Source of the DNA: Xanthomonas sp. F10
GTDB taxonomy: Bacteria; Pseudomonadota; Gammaproteobacteria; Xanthomonadales; Xanthomonadaceae
Reading direction: 5' to 3'
Length of the DNA stretch: 64,000 nt
Assembly: GCF_014206815.1 (NCBI RefSeq)
Contig: NZ_JACHNP010000003.1
Span: forward strand, 429,848-493,847
Notes under the pieces: generated by a model
Databases searched by the model: none
Told to the model about the DNA's origin: nothing
The model's input: only the letters and a program-made list of their open reading frames with translations
Shown: positions 35,169 to 45,185 of the stretch, one piece after another
Numbering within the stretch: position 1 is the first letter of the stretch
How the letters are laid out: the number at the start of each line of letters is the position of its first letter
Position numbers and translations under genes: made by a program

Positions 35169-36202
35169 TACAACTCCTCCACTAGTTTGCTTAAAGCTGA
35201 ATTATATTTCTGCAGCGGGCTTGGGTTAATTTGGATGCGATGACCATTTATTAGCTTGGGGCCTGCCTTTAGCTTATGCATTGGCGTGCCTGTTAGCGAC
35301 GATACAATCGCAGCTGCATGATAGTCAGGAAAATCGATGAAGCGCTCGCGGGCTGCAATGCCTGGATACGCGAAGATTGATCGATGTTTGCTTCGGACAC
35401 CCTCGACCGTTTTTATAATCGAACTTGTGGCGGCCTTGGACGCCTTGCTTGGCTTTCCATCAAAAAGAATACTTTTGTTTGAAATAAATGTGTGTAGTTT
35501 TGGTAGCCCAATGCCTTCTTCCTTAGCTTTCTTGAAAAAGCTCAGCCTGGAAAAATTTGCGAGATAATCATCGCCCTGTCCATAAAGAAGTGCGATTATA
35601 TTTTCCATTCCACGTCTTGAACTCTCATCTGCTGTAAATGGGACTACCAAGTAGTCTGATGCTGCAATTGCGAGTTGTGTATATACAGCGAAACTAGGGT
35701 TGCAGTCTATAAAGAAAGCAGTGTCGCCTAGCGAATTTTCTTCAATCTCATTTTTTAGGTCTTCAATCCACAGGATAACCTTTTTCCATGCGTCAAACGG
35801 CACAGATAGTTGTGAGGTTTGTCGAACAGCCTCTCCCAGAACTTCAACAAGATTATCTCCGCAGATAAGGCCAAGGTTCTTTGGGACCTTGCTGTTGTGA
35901 TCATGCGCGTTGACAACATACTTGTAAGCATCTTTGGACGGCTGAAAAGGCGAATTGAGTCGCTGTTCGATATAGCCGCCAACGCTTTTTCTAAAGCCTG
36001 GATTTCCTAGTTGCTCTCTAAGTGCAAGACCGCCCCTGTCCTGACCACCTAGGATCATTTCGGAAACATTTGCCTGCGGGCACAGATCTATGACGTAGAC
36101 ATCAGAATCTGGATTTTTATAGGAATATTCACAGGCGGCGATAAAACATAGAAAGCTTTTTCCAACACCACCCTTGTTATTCCAAAAAGCATACGTCGAC
36201 AT
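35168..36202 (-). CDS. ParA/MinD-like ATPase coupled to a HEPN protein
   Basis: The 344-residue protein has the deviant Walker A KGGVGKS (10-16), the Walker A' region VYVIDLCPQANVSEMI and Walker B FFIDCNPSFAVYTQLAIAASDYLVVPF. This is the ParA/Soj fold that cycles between DNA- or partner-bound states. AGGAAG lies before the ATG. There is no ParB gene or parS-like site beside it; the partner is instead the overlapping HEPN gene. The gene is AT-rich. A role as sensor or regulator of the HEPN effector in a defence or toxin system is inference. Confidence 0.82.
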   Translation of the reverse strand: MSTYAFWNNKGGVGKSFLCFIAACEYSYKNPDSDVYVIDLCPQANVSEMILGGQDRGGLALREQLGNPGFRKSVGGYIEQRLNSPFQPSKDAYKYVVNAHDHNSKVPKNLGLICGDNLVEVLGEAVRQTSQLSVPFDAWKKVILWIEDLKNEIEENSLGDTAFFIDCNPSFAVYTQLAIAASDYLVVPFTADESSRRGMENIIALLYGQGDDYLANFSRLSFFKKAKEEGIGLPKLHTFISNKSILFDGKPSKASKAATSSIIKTVEGVRSKHRSIFAYPGIAARERFIDFPDYHAAAIVSSLTGTPMHKLKAGPKLINGHRIQINPSPLQKYNSALSKLVEEL

Positions 36203-36386
36203 TGCTTGCTTCCTTTCTAATAATGCATAAATTAGTGGTGGGCGACTTATTTTTTGCTGAGCACTTCATATGAGATAGTCGAAATATTGATGCGCCGCTC
36301 TTTAATTTGTTCTTACCTCTAAGTATTCCGGGAGGCGAATAAAGCACACAGCGATGTCACTATCAAAGTAACGGTCTAGGGTTCAC

Positions 36387-37211
36387 TTACCCGCTTCCTC
36401 GACAACGGGGAAATTGACTGCAGCCAAGAAATGCCTCGCCCGTGCGTCTGTTGGTCCGCTGCATGAGTACGCTTCCGCACCGTCGGCAAGTGGGTGATTG
36501 AGAGGCGGTATCGATCGCCGAGATGAACGCTGGCTCGACGCGGGACTGGGGAGATACCCCAAGAGTACTGCCACGTTGTGCCGTCTGAATCATCTCCAGC
36601 AATCTCTCTCCGCCAATCAGTTCGATCGGTTTACCAAGCGCGAACCGGGCCGCTTCGGCCGTGTATCCACCCACACAAACGATCTCCACCGCATCGGCTT
36701 GGTGATGCGCCATCAATCCAAACATCTCGCGCACGACGCTGACGCCGACCTGCTGCCGTTTCCACTGTTTGCATTGGACCAGCGTGCGGCGGCCGTGCTT
36801 GCGCAGGATCAGGTCGATGCCGCCGTCGGCGCCGCCGAGGCCGGTTTCTTCCACCGCGTAGCCCTGGCGACGGAAGGCTTCGCCGACCAGGCGTTCGAAC
36901 TGGCGCCAGCCGCCGGCGGCCAGGCTTTCGAGAGTGGTGCGGGTATCCAGCAGGCGGCGGCGATGCCGCGCCTTGAGGAACGAGGCGAGCGCTGCCAGCC
37001 AGCAGAGCAGCAAAAGGATCCATGCCAGGGGAGCGAATGCACCTTCCGACTGCTGGGCGATAGCCTGCGACAGCGCGCCTTCGTGGCGGGAGAACCACCA
37101 GGGGATGCCGTCGCGCACGGCGATGAAGCCGGCGATGCCGGCCATGACTCCCACCGGCCACGGCAGCGCAGCCAGTGTGTCGAATCCTGTCTTTCCCCGT
37201 CTGCGTCCCAT
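36387..37211 (-). CDS. Mrr-like restriction endonuclease with membrane helices and topoisomerase-type zinc finger
   Basis: This 274-residue protein has two hydrophobic helices (about 20-35 and 62-78) and an Mrr_cat/restriction endonuclease-like domain (about 95-210) with GADGGIDLIL (D133) and LVQCKQWK (Q147-x-K149). A C-terminal C4 zinc finger of the topoisomerase I type follows (CRRCGSVLMQR...FLGCSQFPRC). The combination is known in proteobacterial proteins of unclear role; DNA cleavage at the membrane is inferred. It is 184 bp upstream of the ParA-like gene on the same strand but is GC-rich like the chromosome, so it may be the resident gene beside which the AT-rich pair inserted. Confidence 0.82.
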   Translation of the reverse strand: MGRRRGKTGFDTLAALPWPVGVMAGIAGFIAVRDGIPWWFSRHEGALSQAIAQQSEGAFAPLAWILLLLCWLAALASFLKARHRRRLLDTRTTLESLAAGGWRQFERLVGEAFRRQGYAVEETGLGGADGGIDLILRKHGRRTLVQCKQWKRQQVGVSVVREMFGLMAHHQADAVEIVCVGGYTAEAARFALGKPIELIGGERLLEMIQTAQRGSTLGVSPQSRVEPAFISAIDTASQSPTCRRCGSVLMQRTNRRTGEAFLGCSQFPRCRGSG

Positions 37212-37482
37212 GCGACCCCCGTCCCTGGATCGACCATAATCCTGTGCGCGGGCGATGTCTGTATTGCGAACTGTGTCGTCTACAAATCGAGACGCACTCT
37301 GCTAATCGGCAGGAGGGACGGTTTCGTGTCCGGTCCCGGGTCGCCGGCGCTGATCCGCCACGTAGGGCGTGCCGCAGTCCTTGTTTACATGCCCGCCGAC
37401 CGCTCGTCGCCGCTCTCCATGCAGCCAAGCCTTGCGTGCTAGCGTCTCGCTGCCGAGGGTCCGCCGCAGCGCGGGGCAGTAG

Positions 37483-38184
37483 ATGAGCATCGAGCCGGCG
37501 AGCCATCAAATTGCGCCATTGCGTACCGCCCCGGCCATGCGCCTGGCCTGGTGGCTGCTCTGGCTCGCCCTGGCCCTGTTCGCCGCGGAGTTCGTGCATT
37601 CCGTCTATCTGAAGTACGCGTCGCTGCAGTCGCCGGCCTATGCGATGTTTCTGGCCCGTCGCGGTTGGCTGTGGTGCCATCTCGGTGGCGGGGCGGTCGG
37701 CCTGTTGCTGGGGGCGCTGCAGTTCGCGACGCAGCGGTGGCGGCGCTGGCCGCGGTTGCATCGTTGGGTCGGGCGGGCGTATTTCGCGGGGATGATGGTG
37801 GCGATGATCGGGGCGGCTGGCCTGATCGCGACCTCGCCGGCGCCACCGTCGATCCGGGGGGCGTTCGCGGCCACGGCGTTGGCGTGGCTGGTCACCGGGT
37901 CGGTCGGGCTGGTGGCGATCTGGCGCGGACAGATGCTGCGGCACCAGCGCTGGATGGTGCGGGCCTATCTGGCGACGCTGGCGCCGGTGGTGATCCGGGT
38001 GTCGTTGCCGTCGGCGATCGGCCTGGGCCTGACGCCGTCGCCGGGCCTGATCGCGCTGCTGCTGTGGGCGAGCTGGGTGGTGCCGTTGTCGGTGTATGGC
38101 GTAGGCCAGGCGATCGCCGATGCGCGGGACCGGCGCAAGCAGGTGTCGATGTTGCTGCGTGGCGCCGGTCTCGGCACGGGGTGA
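37483..38184 (+). CDS. DUF2306-type membrane protein
   Basis: A 233-residue inner-membrane protein with about seven hydrophobic segments. The PRLHRWVGRAYFAGMM and RHQRWMVRAYL blocks with conserved His, Arg and Trp match the DUF2306 family. Its function is unknown; the conserved histidines could bind haem or metal, but this is not established. It stands alone, and the open frame starts at an ATG without a strong ribosome binding site. Confidence 0.78.
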   Translation: MSIEPASHQIAPLRTAPAMRLAWWLLWLALALFAAEFVHSVYLKYASLQSPAYAMFLARRGWLWCHLGGGAVGLLLGALQFATQRWRRWPRLHRWVGRAYFAGMMVAMIGAAGLIATSPAPPSIRGAFAATALAWLVTGSVGLVAIWRGQMLRHQRWMVRAYLATLAPVVIRVSLPSAIGLGLTPSPGLIALLLWASWVVPLSVYGVGQAIADARDRRKQVSMLLRGAGLGTG

Positions 38185-38385
38185 TGACGGGCGTGGGGGA
38201 CGATGCGCCGGCTTGCGACTCGGGCGCCGGCCTCGCCTCGCCGATCTGCGGTCATGCGGATGTCCGAGTCGGTTGTGGCCCAAGCGTCGGCGTCTCTGTT
38301 TGGCGTGGCGAAGCACAAACCCGCCGTCATCGCCGCCGCCAACCTCGCCGCGGGACGCCGGCACGTGCGCCGCTCGCACCACACA

Positions 38386-38421
38386 GAAAACGCTGCCACG
38401 CCTGCGCCCAGGCGTGGCAGC
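38386..38421 (-). terminator. Probable terminator of the lipase gene
   Basis: A perfect 13-bp stem (GCTGCCACGCCTG and its complement, 4-nt loop) lies at 38392-38421, followed on the minus strand by GTTTTC. It is about 65 bp past the lipase stop. The remaining 38185-38486 sequence contains nothing else recognisable. Confidence 0.6.
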
Positions 38422-38486
38422 CTGCGGGACGGACGATCGCAGGCGCCGGGGGAGGGAGTGCGCCTGCGCTGTCGTCCACCGCGACC

Positions 38487-39749
38487 TCAGCGGAGCTTGT
38501 CGAACAGTTGCTGGCGCACGGCGATGGCGCAGGCGTCTTCGGTCAGCAGGTGCTCGACTGCGCTGTTGTCGCTGGGCTTGCCGGTGCCCAGGTCGAGCAC
38601 GGACGCCTGGTTGCTGCCGCGCGCCTTGAACGCGGCGACGGCGGTGGTGGCGTTCTTCAGCGGCACGGTGGCGTCGTTGTCCGAGCCGCACAGCAGGGTC
38701 GGGGTGCGCGGCGCCCAGTCGAGCAGGTCGTTGCGCTCCAGGTCACGCAGGAACGGGTCGTTGGCGTTGCTGGCGAAGTCCTTGTAGAAGCCGGGCTGGA
38801 AGTATTGGCGGATCTTGTCCACGCCCGGCAGGGTGTCGCCGAGCACCAGGTCGGTCAGGCTCTGGTTGCCGGGGAACAGCTTCTCGACCTGCTTGGCCCA
38901 CGGATCCTGGAACACCTGCGACGGGTCGAGGTAGATGTTCTTGTAGGTGTGCTGCATGCCGACGATGGCGTAGCTGGCAAGGACGATGCCGAAGGTGTTC
39001 TCGCCCACCGCATTGCGGCCGCTCCAGCTATCGCGGAAGGTCTGGCTGAGCGCATACGGGCCGGAGATCGGCGCGCTGGCGACCAGGTTGAACTCGTTGG
39101 ACAGGTGCGCTTCGATCTCGCGTTGGGTGGCCATGGCGGCATGCCCGCCCTGCGAGAAGCCGGTCAGCATGACCTTGCCCGACAGCGGGGTGTTGAGCCG
39201 CTGCAGCACCTGGCGCGCGGCGCGCATCGCATCGATGGTGGAACTGGCCTCGGACCCGGCGTGCAGGTAGGGGTGGAAGGCATAGGTGGACTGGCCGATG
39301 CCGAGGTAGTCGCTGCTCACCACCACGTAGCCCTGGGTGGCGAGGTGGGTGACCATGGTGTCGTCGCCCTTGTCGTCGCGGATTTCCTTGGCCTGCTCGG
39401 CGCGGCGCTGCGACTCGGTGCCCTGGCTGTAGCTCACCAGCGGGAATGGACCGGGGCACTGGCTGCCGCCCGGCACCAGTAGCGCCGCCGAGGCGGTGGT
39501 GGGTTCGCCCTCGACGCCGATGGTGGCATAGGTGAACTCGGCCACGCGCACGTCGCACTTGGCCTGGTCGGTGGACTGCGCGTTGGCCAGCAGCGCGCCG
39601 ATCGCCTGGCGGGTGTAGCTGGTCAGGACGTTGCTCTTGAGCACGGTGCCGCGCGCCGGTGCCGCCGATGCGGCCAGGGGGAGCAATGCGCCTACGACGC
39701 CAATGAGGGACAGTGCGTGCAGCGCCAGCCGATTCCGCTGTGTGGCCAT
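38487..39749 (-). CDS. Secreted alpha/beta-hydrolase lipase/esterase (LipA-like)
   Basis: A 420-residue protein with a Sec signal peptide (about 1-30). The nucleophile elbow is GFSQGG with Ser199. The oxyanion-side segment is VVSSDYLGIGQS, and a late TLLCGSDNDATVPL segment should hold the catalytic Asp. The C-terminal His is probably in AVEHLL. The layout is that of secretory lipases and of the Xanthomonas LipA cell-wall-degrading esterase exported by the type II system. That specific role is inferred from genus. It is monocistronic with a terminator downstream and an AT-richer upstream region. Confidence 0.8.
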   Translation of the reverse strand: MATQRNRLALHALSLIGVVGALLPLAASAAPARGTVLKSNVLTSYTRQAIGALLANAQSTDQAKCDVRVAEFTYATIGVEGEPTTASAALLVPGGSQCPGPFPLVSYSQGTESQRRAEQAKEIRDDKGDDTMVTHLATQGYVVVSSDYLGIGQSTYAFHPYLHAGSEASSTIDAMRAARQVLQRLNTPLSGKVMLTGFSQGGHAAMATQREIEAHLSNEFNLVASAPISGPYALSQTFRDSWSGRNAVGENTFGIVLASYAIVGMQHTYKNIYLDPSQVFQDPWAKQVEKLFPGNQSLTDLVLGDTLPGVDKIRQYFQPGFYKDFASNANDPFLRDLERNDLLDWAPRTPTLLCGSDNDATVPLKNATTAVAAFKARGSNQASVLDLGTGKPSDNSAVEHLLTEDACAIAVRQQLFDKLR

Positions 39750-40264
39750 GGAAGCATCCTCGTGTTGATCCCGGTCGCCCGGGGGGTTGGGGAGGGCGCA
39801 GACGCTACTATGTCGTCTGCATTATTTTCGCGACACGGGGAGATAATGTTTATCTGCGGTATTGATTCGCGTTGCATGCGACGGCATTGCGCGACACATC
39901 GCGCTGGAAAATCCCGCGCTTCATCGCTGCCGTAGCGTGCGCTGCGCCACAGTGGTGTGGAGGAAAGGGTGAAACATCCGCATGATTTCGCGAGAATCCG
40001 GCCGAATTCGGCTGTTTCGCCCGGCCATGTACGCGGCGCTGGCATTTGTCTACGTTTCTGAAGAAGACTTTTCAGAAGTTAATAATTTTGATTTTAAGAT
40101 AATCAGGCACGGCGAGAGATAATCGTGTGTGACTTGTCGATCGCTGTCCGCTGTCGTAGGTGGAGTGAGTGCCAGTCGGACAGGGATAGGACACCGTCGA
40201 TGGCGTGCACGTCATGGCGTGTCTGGTTCGTCACCACGCGCCGTCGCATAACCCCGCAACGCGG
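39750..40264. other. Intergenic region, relatively AT-rich
   Basis: No gene is seen. The stretch 39830-40130 is richer in A and T than its surroundings and presumably holds the lipase promoter. Repeated GATAATC words occur (39841 to 40127). No operator or RNA gene could be recognised. Confidence 0.4.
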
Positions 40265-40304
40265 CGCAAAAAAAGCCGGCGGATCCCGGGGGATCGCGCC
40301 GGCG
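40265..40304 (-). terminator. Rho-independent terminator
   Basis: On the minus strand a long stem (GCCGGCG...CGCCGGC with an inner GATCC/GGATC pairing) is followed by seven T residues, about 43 bp past the stop of the 151-residue gene. Confidence 0.85.
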
Positions 40305-40347
40305 ACGATCGACGTTGCCGGCCCGTGCGTGGGCCAGCGGAACAGGG

Positions 40348-40803
40348 TCAGCGCACCTGGTACAGCACGGTGGCACCGGGCTTGGGTTCGAACGCCGGCA
40401 CCGTGCGCTGCTTCAGCGGCGTGCCCTTGGCGTCCCACACCAGGGTGTCGGACGGGTACTCGTCCTTACGGGTCATCGCGTCGATCTGTTTGACGATCAC
40501 GCTGGAGCCGGCGGCGACCTCGGGGTTCCAGGCGAACACGCCGAGCCTGCCGTAGAACACGGCCGGCGCGTCGGCGTCCAGGCGCCGGTCCGGGCACAGC
40601 ACCAGGCCGCGGTCGAGCATCACCCGCAGTGCGCCGACCGGCACGGCCTTCACCGTCGGCGCCGTGCGCTCGGTGCTGTGGCCGGGGCAGACGTTGGCCG
40701 AGCGGGTCAGCATGTCCTCGGCCACCTGCCGATCGGACTGGGCCAGCGCGGGCAGGGCGACGGCGGCGAGGGCGAGCGGTGCAAGGGGGAATTTCCAGGG
40801 CAT
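40348..40803 (-). CDS. Small periplasmic protein of unknown function
   Basis: A 151-residue product with a clear signal peptide (MPWKFPLAPLALAAVALPALA, cleaved near 21). Two cysteines in the mature part (NVCPGH and LVLCPD) could form a disulphide. I do not recognise a domain. It stands alone with a strong terminator downstream and a REP array upstream. Confidence 0.7.
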   Translation of the reverse strand: MPWKFPLAPLALAAVALPALAQSDRQVAEDMLTRSANVCPGHSTERTAPTVKAVPVGALRVMLDRGLVLCPDRRLDADAPAVFYGRLGVFAWNPEVAAGSSVIVKQIDAMTRKDEYPSDTLVWDAKGTPLKQRTVPAFEPKPGATVLYQVR

Positions 40804-40994
40804 GTCGAGACTCCTTCAATGGAGGAAAGACGCCGGGCCTGGCGGTGCCTGCAAAGCGGGGGACAGGCGGCCGCGGCGGCGCGGGCCGACTCTAGCAATG
40901 CGGCCTGCGGCGAATGCAAAGCGGGCGTGAGGGTGCGGGGCGGTGGTCGCTTCGGGCGTGGGGTTCGGTGTTGCCTTGGCTCAGCGTCGTCTGG

Positions 40995-41553
40995 GCCGCG
41001 GTTGAAGCCGCTCCTACCGTTGGCGAGTCGCGTGGTGTCTTGTGCAAGTGCCGGTGCTGGCAGCATGACGGCCATTGCTTCGTGGGAGGGCCTCAGTCCC
41101 GACTGCAATGCGATCGCAGGGCGCCGATGGCTCCGCTCGTCGCGGCTGAAGCCGCTCCCACAAGGACGCAATCCTTGTCTCCTGTGCAAGTGTTGCCGAC
41201 AGCGCTGACCGCTGGTGAATGCTGTTGCGGGAGGGACTGCAGTCCCGACTGCACTGAGGTCGGCTGCGGCGGTGGCTTCGCTGGTCGCGGCTGAAGCCGC
41301 TCCTACGGAGGTGGAGTGCTTGTACGTAGGTGGAACGCTTGTCTGCTGTGAGAGTGCTGCGGGCAGTGCTGACAGATGGTCGCTCCTTGTGGGAGGGACT
41401 TCAGTCCCGACTGCAGTGAGGTCGACTGCGCCGATGGCTTCGCTTGTCGCGGCTGAAGCCGCTCCTACGGAGGCGGAGCGCTTGCTGCTGTGGGAGTGCT
41501 GCGGGCAGTGCTGATAGATTGTCGCTCCTTGTGGGAGGAACTTCAGTCCCGAC
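40995..41553. repeat. Array of eight alternating GTAG- and GTGG-type REPs
   Basis: GTAG-type palindromes at 40995-41017, 41139-41161, 41284-41306 and 41446-41468 alternate with GTGG-type ones (GTGGGAGGGACTTCAGTCCC) at 41082-41103, 41227-41249, 41389-41411 and 41531-41553. The pair and its flanks recur at about 145-162-bp spacing, so the array grew by tandem duplication of a REP pair. No gene is present between 40804 and 41593. Confidence 0.85.
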
Positions 41554-41593
41554 TGCAGTGCGGTGGACGCACCGACAGCCCGCGCACGCCTGC

Positions 41594-42499
41594 TCAGCGA
41601 TACGGCCCCGGCCCGCGCCACACCAGTTCGCCCTGGTGGTAGACCTGCAGCATGGTGATGACCTGGCGGGCGTCGCCGATGCTCTTGAGTTCGGGCGAGT
41701 CCGGCGGCAGTGCGCGGCACTTGCCGGAGCCGCGGGTCAGGGCGATCTCCAGCGGGCAGACCATGCGGTACTCGGTGCCGGGCAGCAGGATGAACATCTC
41801 TTTCATGCCCTGCTGCTGCCAGGTGCGCAGTTGGCTCTCGCTGCCCAGGTCGTAATAGACCAGGTAGCCGCCGACCTCCAGGCTCGGTTGGGCCGCGTCC
41901 ATGTCGTGGCGGTTGCCGCGGCTGCCGGGCCCGGCGGCCAGGCCGCTGTTGTCGGGCGCGGTGTCGGTGTCGAGCGCGCCGGGTGGGCGCCCGGTCCAAG
42001 TCTCCGGGCGTCGCTCGGTCGGCGGCGGCGGACTGCTGTCGGCGGCCTGCGCCGGGCTCGGTGCCGGGGCGTCCGCGGGCGGGGTGGGGGCCGGCGGCGC
42101 GGGCCGTGGCTGCCGCACCGGGGCCGGCCGCGGGGTGTCGGCCGCTTTCGGCGTGTCGGCACGATCGGGCGGCGGCACCGGGTCGTCGGACTGCGCGACC
42201 AGGGTGGATTGCACGGTGGTGGTGGCGTGGCTGCGCTTGGGCGCGGCGGACGCCGGCGGTGGACTGGGCTTGGGCGGCAGCGGCTTCACCGGCTTGTCGC
42301 TTTCGCCGAGGAAGTCCACGCGGATGCGGCTGCCGCCGGCCGCGCCCTGCGGCGTGGACATGGTGGGCTTGGCCGCATACAGCAGGGCGAGCGCCATCAG
42401 CACGTGCAGCAGCGCGCTGAGCAGCCAGGCGATCCAGCGCTGCCAGCGTTCGCTGCGGGTCTCGGCCGCGGCGGGCGCGCGGTTGGGCGCGCGGCTCAT
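41594..42499 (-). CDS. Membrane-anchored proline-rich TonB-like protein
   Basis: The 301-residue protein has a short cytoplasmic N-terminus and one helix (about 22-42). A long Pro/Ala-rich periplasmic region with KPLPPKPSPPP follows (about 70-190), then a folded C-terminal domain with GGYLVYYDLGSESQLRTWQQQGMKEMFILLPGTEYRMVCPLEIALTR. The N-terminal layout recalls TonB or TolA, but the C-terminal domain is not recognisably TonB_C. The ATG at 42499 is selected because it directly precedes the helix. It may span the periplasm to contact the outer membrane; function is unknown. Confidence 0.7.
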   Translation of the reverse strand: MSRAPNRAPAAAETRSERWQRWIAWLLSALLHVLMALALLYAAKPTMSTPQGAAGGSRIRVDFLGESDKPVKPLPPKPSPPPASAAPKRSHATTTVQSTLVAQSDDPVPPPDRADTPKAADTPRPAPVRQPRPAPPAPTPPADAPAPSPAQAADSSPPPPTERRPETWTGRPPGALDTDTAPDNSGLAAGPGSRGNRHDMDAAQPSLEVGGYLVYYDLGSESQLRTWQQQGMKEMFILLPGTEYRMVCPLEIALTRGSGKCRALPPDSPELKSIGDARQVITMLQVYHQGELVWRGPGPYR

Positions 42500-42743
42500 G
42501 CCGTCGCGGCGGCGTCGGGGGAGCCAGCCTTCATGCGGTTCCGGGGAGGGGGCAAACGTGGGAGGCCGCCATCGTACCGCCTGCGCCCGCGCCGGCCATG
42601 GCAGCCGCTGCAATGGCCGGCATCGGCCGACACCTGGCGTTCACCCGCCGCGCGGCCGGCGAGCGTTCGGCAGGTGCCGTGCGTCATCCGCTGCCGGCAG
42701 GGGCGCGCCCAGTGCCACGCGCGGCGTGGCACCGTCCCCAGGA

Positions 42744-44852
42744 TCAGACGTAAGCGCCCACCTTGAACACTTCCACCGCCTGGGTCAGCTGCGCCGACTG
42801 CTCCTCCAGCGAACGCGCCGCGGTGCTGGCCTCTTCCACCAGCGCCACGTTCTGCTGGGTGGTCTCGTCCATGCGCGCGATGGTCTGGTTGACCTGCGCG
42901 ATGCCGTTGGCCTGCTCGTGCGAGGCGGCGGAGATCTGCCCCATGAGGTCGGTGACGTGCTGCACGCTGGCCACCACCTGGTCCATGGTGGCGCCGGCCT
43001 GGTGCACCAGCGTGGCGCCGTGGGCGACGCGCTGCACCGAGTCGTCGATCAGGGTCTTGATTTCCTTGGCGGCGCCGGCCGAGCGGTGCGCGAGCGTGCC
43101 GACTTCCGCGGCCACCACCGCGAAGCCCTTGCCCTGCTCGCCGGCGCGCGCGGCTTCCACCGCGGCGTTGAGGGCGAGGATGTTGGTCTGGAAGGCGATG
43201 CCGTCGATCACCGCGATGATGTCGGCGATGCGCTTGGAGGCCGCTTGTATGCCGGTCATGGTCTCCACCACTTGGCCGACCACGTCGCGGCCTTCGCTGG
43301 CCACGCCGGCCGCGCCCAGCGCCAGCTGGTTGGCGCGCTGCGCGTGCTCGGCGTTCTGTTTCACGGTGGAGGTCAGCTCCTCCATCGAGGCGGCGGTCTC
43401 TTCCAGGCTGGCCGCCTGCTGCTCGCTGCGCTTGGCCAGCTCCTGGTTGCCGCTGGCGATGTCCTCGGCGGCGAAGCCGATGCTGTTGGTGGTGCGCTGG
43501 ATGTGCGCGACGATGTCGGTGAGGCGGTGCACGGTGCTGTTGGCGTCGTCGCGCATGGCCGCGAACACGCCGTGGAAGTTGCCGCGCATGCGCACGGTGA
43601 GGTCGCCGTCGGCGATGCAGCGCAGCAGCGCCGAGAACTTGCCCAGGTTGGCGTCGGCGGTGGCCATCATGGTGTCGAGGTTCTCGACCATGGTGCGGAA
43701 GGCGTGCTCGAACTGCTCGGGCTGGCCGCGGTGGGCGAAGTTGCCGGCGCAGGCGGCTTCGGCCAGGGTCTGGATCTGCACGTTGATGGCGTGCAGGTTC
43801 TGCTTGACCTGCTGCATCGCCGCGGTGATCGCGGCTTTCTCGCCGGGGTAGTGGGCGATGTCCTGGCTGAGGTCGCCGATGGCGTAGCGGCCCATCACCT
43901 CGGTGATGCGCAGCTGGGTCTGCACATGCGCATCGACCAGCGCATTGGTGTCGGCGACCATGCGCCCGTACTCGCCGGGGAAGCGCTGCGCGTCCATGCG
44001 GTAGCTGATGGCGCCGGCGTCGTGGCGCGCGGCCATCTCGCGCTGCGCGGAAATCACCTCGTGCAGGCGCCGCTGCATCTGCTGCATGGCGCGCAGCAAC
44101 TGCCCGGCCTCGTCGTGGGTGGTGGCGATGTCCGGGCTGCTCAGGTCGCCGGCACCGATGCGCTCGGCCAGGCCCAGCGCCTGCCGCAGCGGACGCACCA
44201 CGCGGCGGGTGAGCAACAGCGCGATCAGCGTGCCCAGCAGCAGCGCCAGCACGGTGCAGCCGATCATCAGCAGGGCGAAGCTGCGCGCGGTGCTCATCGC
44301 CTCCTTGGCGGCCTGGCGGTTCTTGGCTTCCTGCAGGTCGATGAAGGCGTTGATGCTGGCCAGCCAGTCGACGAAGGCCGGGCGCGCCTGCTGCAGCAGC
44401 AGCGCCTGCGCCTGCACGGTGTCGCCGGCGTCGCGCAGCTGCCGCACCTGTGCGATCAGCGGCATGGTGCGCGCTTCGATGCCCTGGATGCGCCGCAGGA
44501 TGGCGTTCTCCTGGGCATCGCTGGCGGCGGCGAGCAGGGCGTCGAGCGGCTGCGCGGCGCGCGCGTAGTCGCCGGCCAGCTTGTCGATGGTCTGCTCGGT
44601 CGCCTGGCGGCTGGCCGCATCGTCCAGCAGCACCACGTCGCGCAGGGCGATGGCGCGGTCGTGCACGCTGCCGCGGAAGTTGATCGCGTAGCGCTGCTTG
44701 ACGCTGTTGACCTCGTTGATCGCGGTCAGCCACCGGTCGATGCTGTGCACGCGCTGGATGCCGACCACGGTGAGCAGGACCATCAGCACGATGAGGGTAA
44801 GGAAGCCGAGCGCGAGGCGCTGGCCGATGCGCAGATGCGAGAAGACGTGCAT
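42744..44852 (-). CDS. Methyl-accepting chemotaxis protein
   Basis: A 702-residue chemoreceptor. Helix 1 is at about 12-33, the periplasmic four-helix-bundle sensor at about 35-190 and helix 2 at about 190-213. HAMP-like segments follow ([22 protein letters not shown] and a second after residue 400), then the signalling domain with the hairpin tip [33 protein letters not shown]. The ligand is unknown. The ATG at 44852 precedes helix 1. No CWxxF-type CheR pentapeptide is seen at the C-terminus (ends FKVGAYV). No che genes are adjacent. Confidence 0.93.
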   Translation of the reverse strand: MHVFSHLRIGQRLALGFLTLIVLMVLLTVVGIQRVHSIDRWLTAINEVNSVKQRYAINFRGSVHDRAIALRDVVLLDDAASRQATEQTIDKLAGDYARAAQPLDALLAAASDAQENAILRRIQGIEARTMPLIAQVRQLRDAGDTVQAQALLLQQARPAFVDWLASINAFIDLQEAKNRQAAKEAMSTARSFALLMIGCTVLALLLGTLIALLLTRRVVRPLRQALGLAERIGAGDLSSPDIATTHDEAGQLLRAMQQMQRRLHEVISAQREMAARHDAGAISYRMDAQRFPGEYGRMVADTNALVDAHVQTQLRITEVMGRYAIGDLSQDIAHYPGEKAAITAAMQQVKQNLHAINVQIQTLAEAACAGNFAHRGQPEQFEHAFRTMVENLDTMMATADANLGKFSALLRCIADGDLTVRMRGNFHGVFAAMRDDANSTVHRLTDIVAHIQRTTNSIGFAAEDIASGNQELAKRSEQQAASLEETAASMEELTSTVKQNAEHAQRANQLALGAAGVASEGRDVVGQVVETMTGIQAASKRIADIIAVIDGIAFQTNILALNAAVEAARAGEQGKGFAVVAAEVGTLAHRSAGAAKEIKTLIDDSVQRVAHGATLVHQAGATMDQVVASVQHVTDLMGQISAASHEQANGIAQVNQTIARMDETTQQNVALVEEASTAARSLEEQSAQLTQAVEVFKVGAYV

Positions 44853-45185
44853 GGGATCGGGGGAGTGGGGGAGGAAGAGGGATCGACGGTGGGTGACGGC
44901 GGACGGGCAGGCAGGTTGCCTGCGCCCGCGTGACGCGCGCATGGCGCAGGTCCCTGGGCCGGCGCATGGATAGCGGCGATGCCGAGGCGATCTGAAGGGA
45001 TGGGGCCATGGCGCCGGCGGCGCGGTGCCGGGAACGTGACGCGGTACGTGCCTGCCGCGGCGTTGGCCGTGCCCACGTCAGGCAGGGTGCGGTGTGGCGG
45101 CGATCGGCAGGGCCCGGATCGCGCCGCGACACCGCCGCGCGCAGTGCAGCATGGCCCGGCCTCTGCCCGGTGCTATGGTCCGCGC
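44853..45185. other. Intergenic region without recognisable features
   Basis: GC-rich sequence between divergent genes. An in-frame upstream extension of the YdeI-like gene crosses it but is not protein-like. I see no RNA gene, repeat or clear promoter. Confidence 0.4.

Noticed and set aside
40995..41553. Palindromic repeats as a possible CRISPR array
   Set aside because: Two alternating palindromes in opposite orientation with duplicated, not unique, spacers fit a REP array; no cas genes are near.
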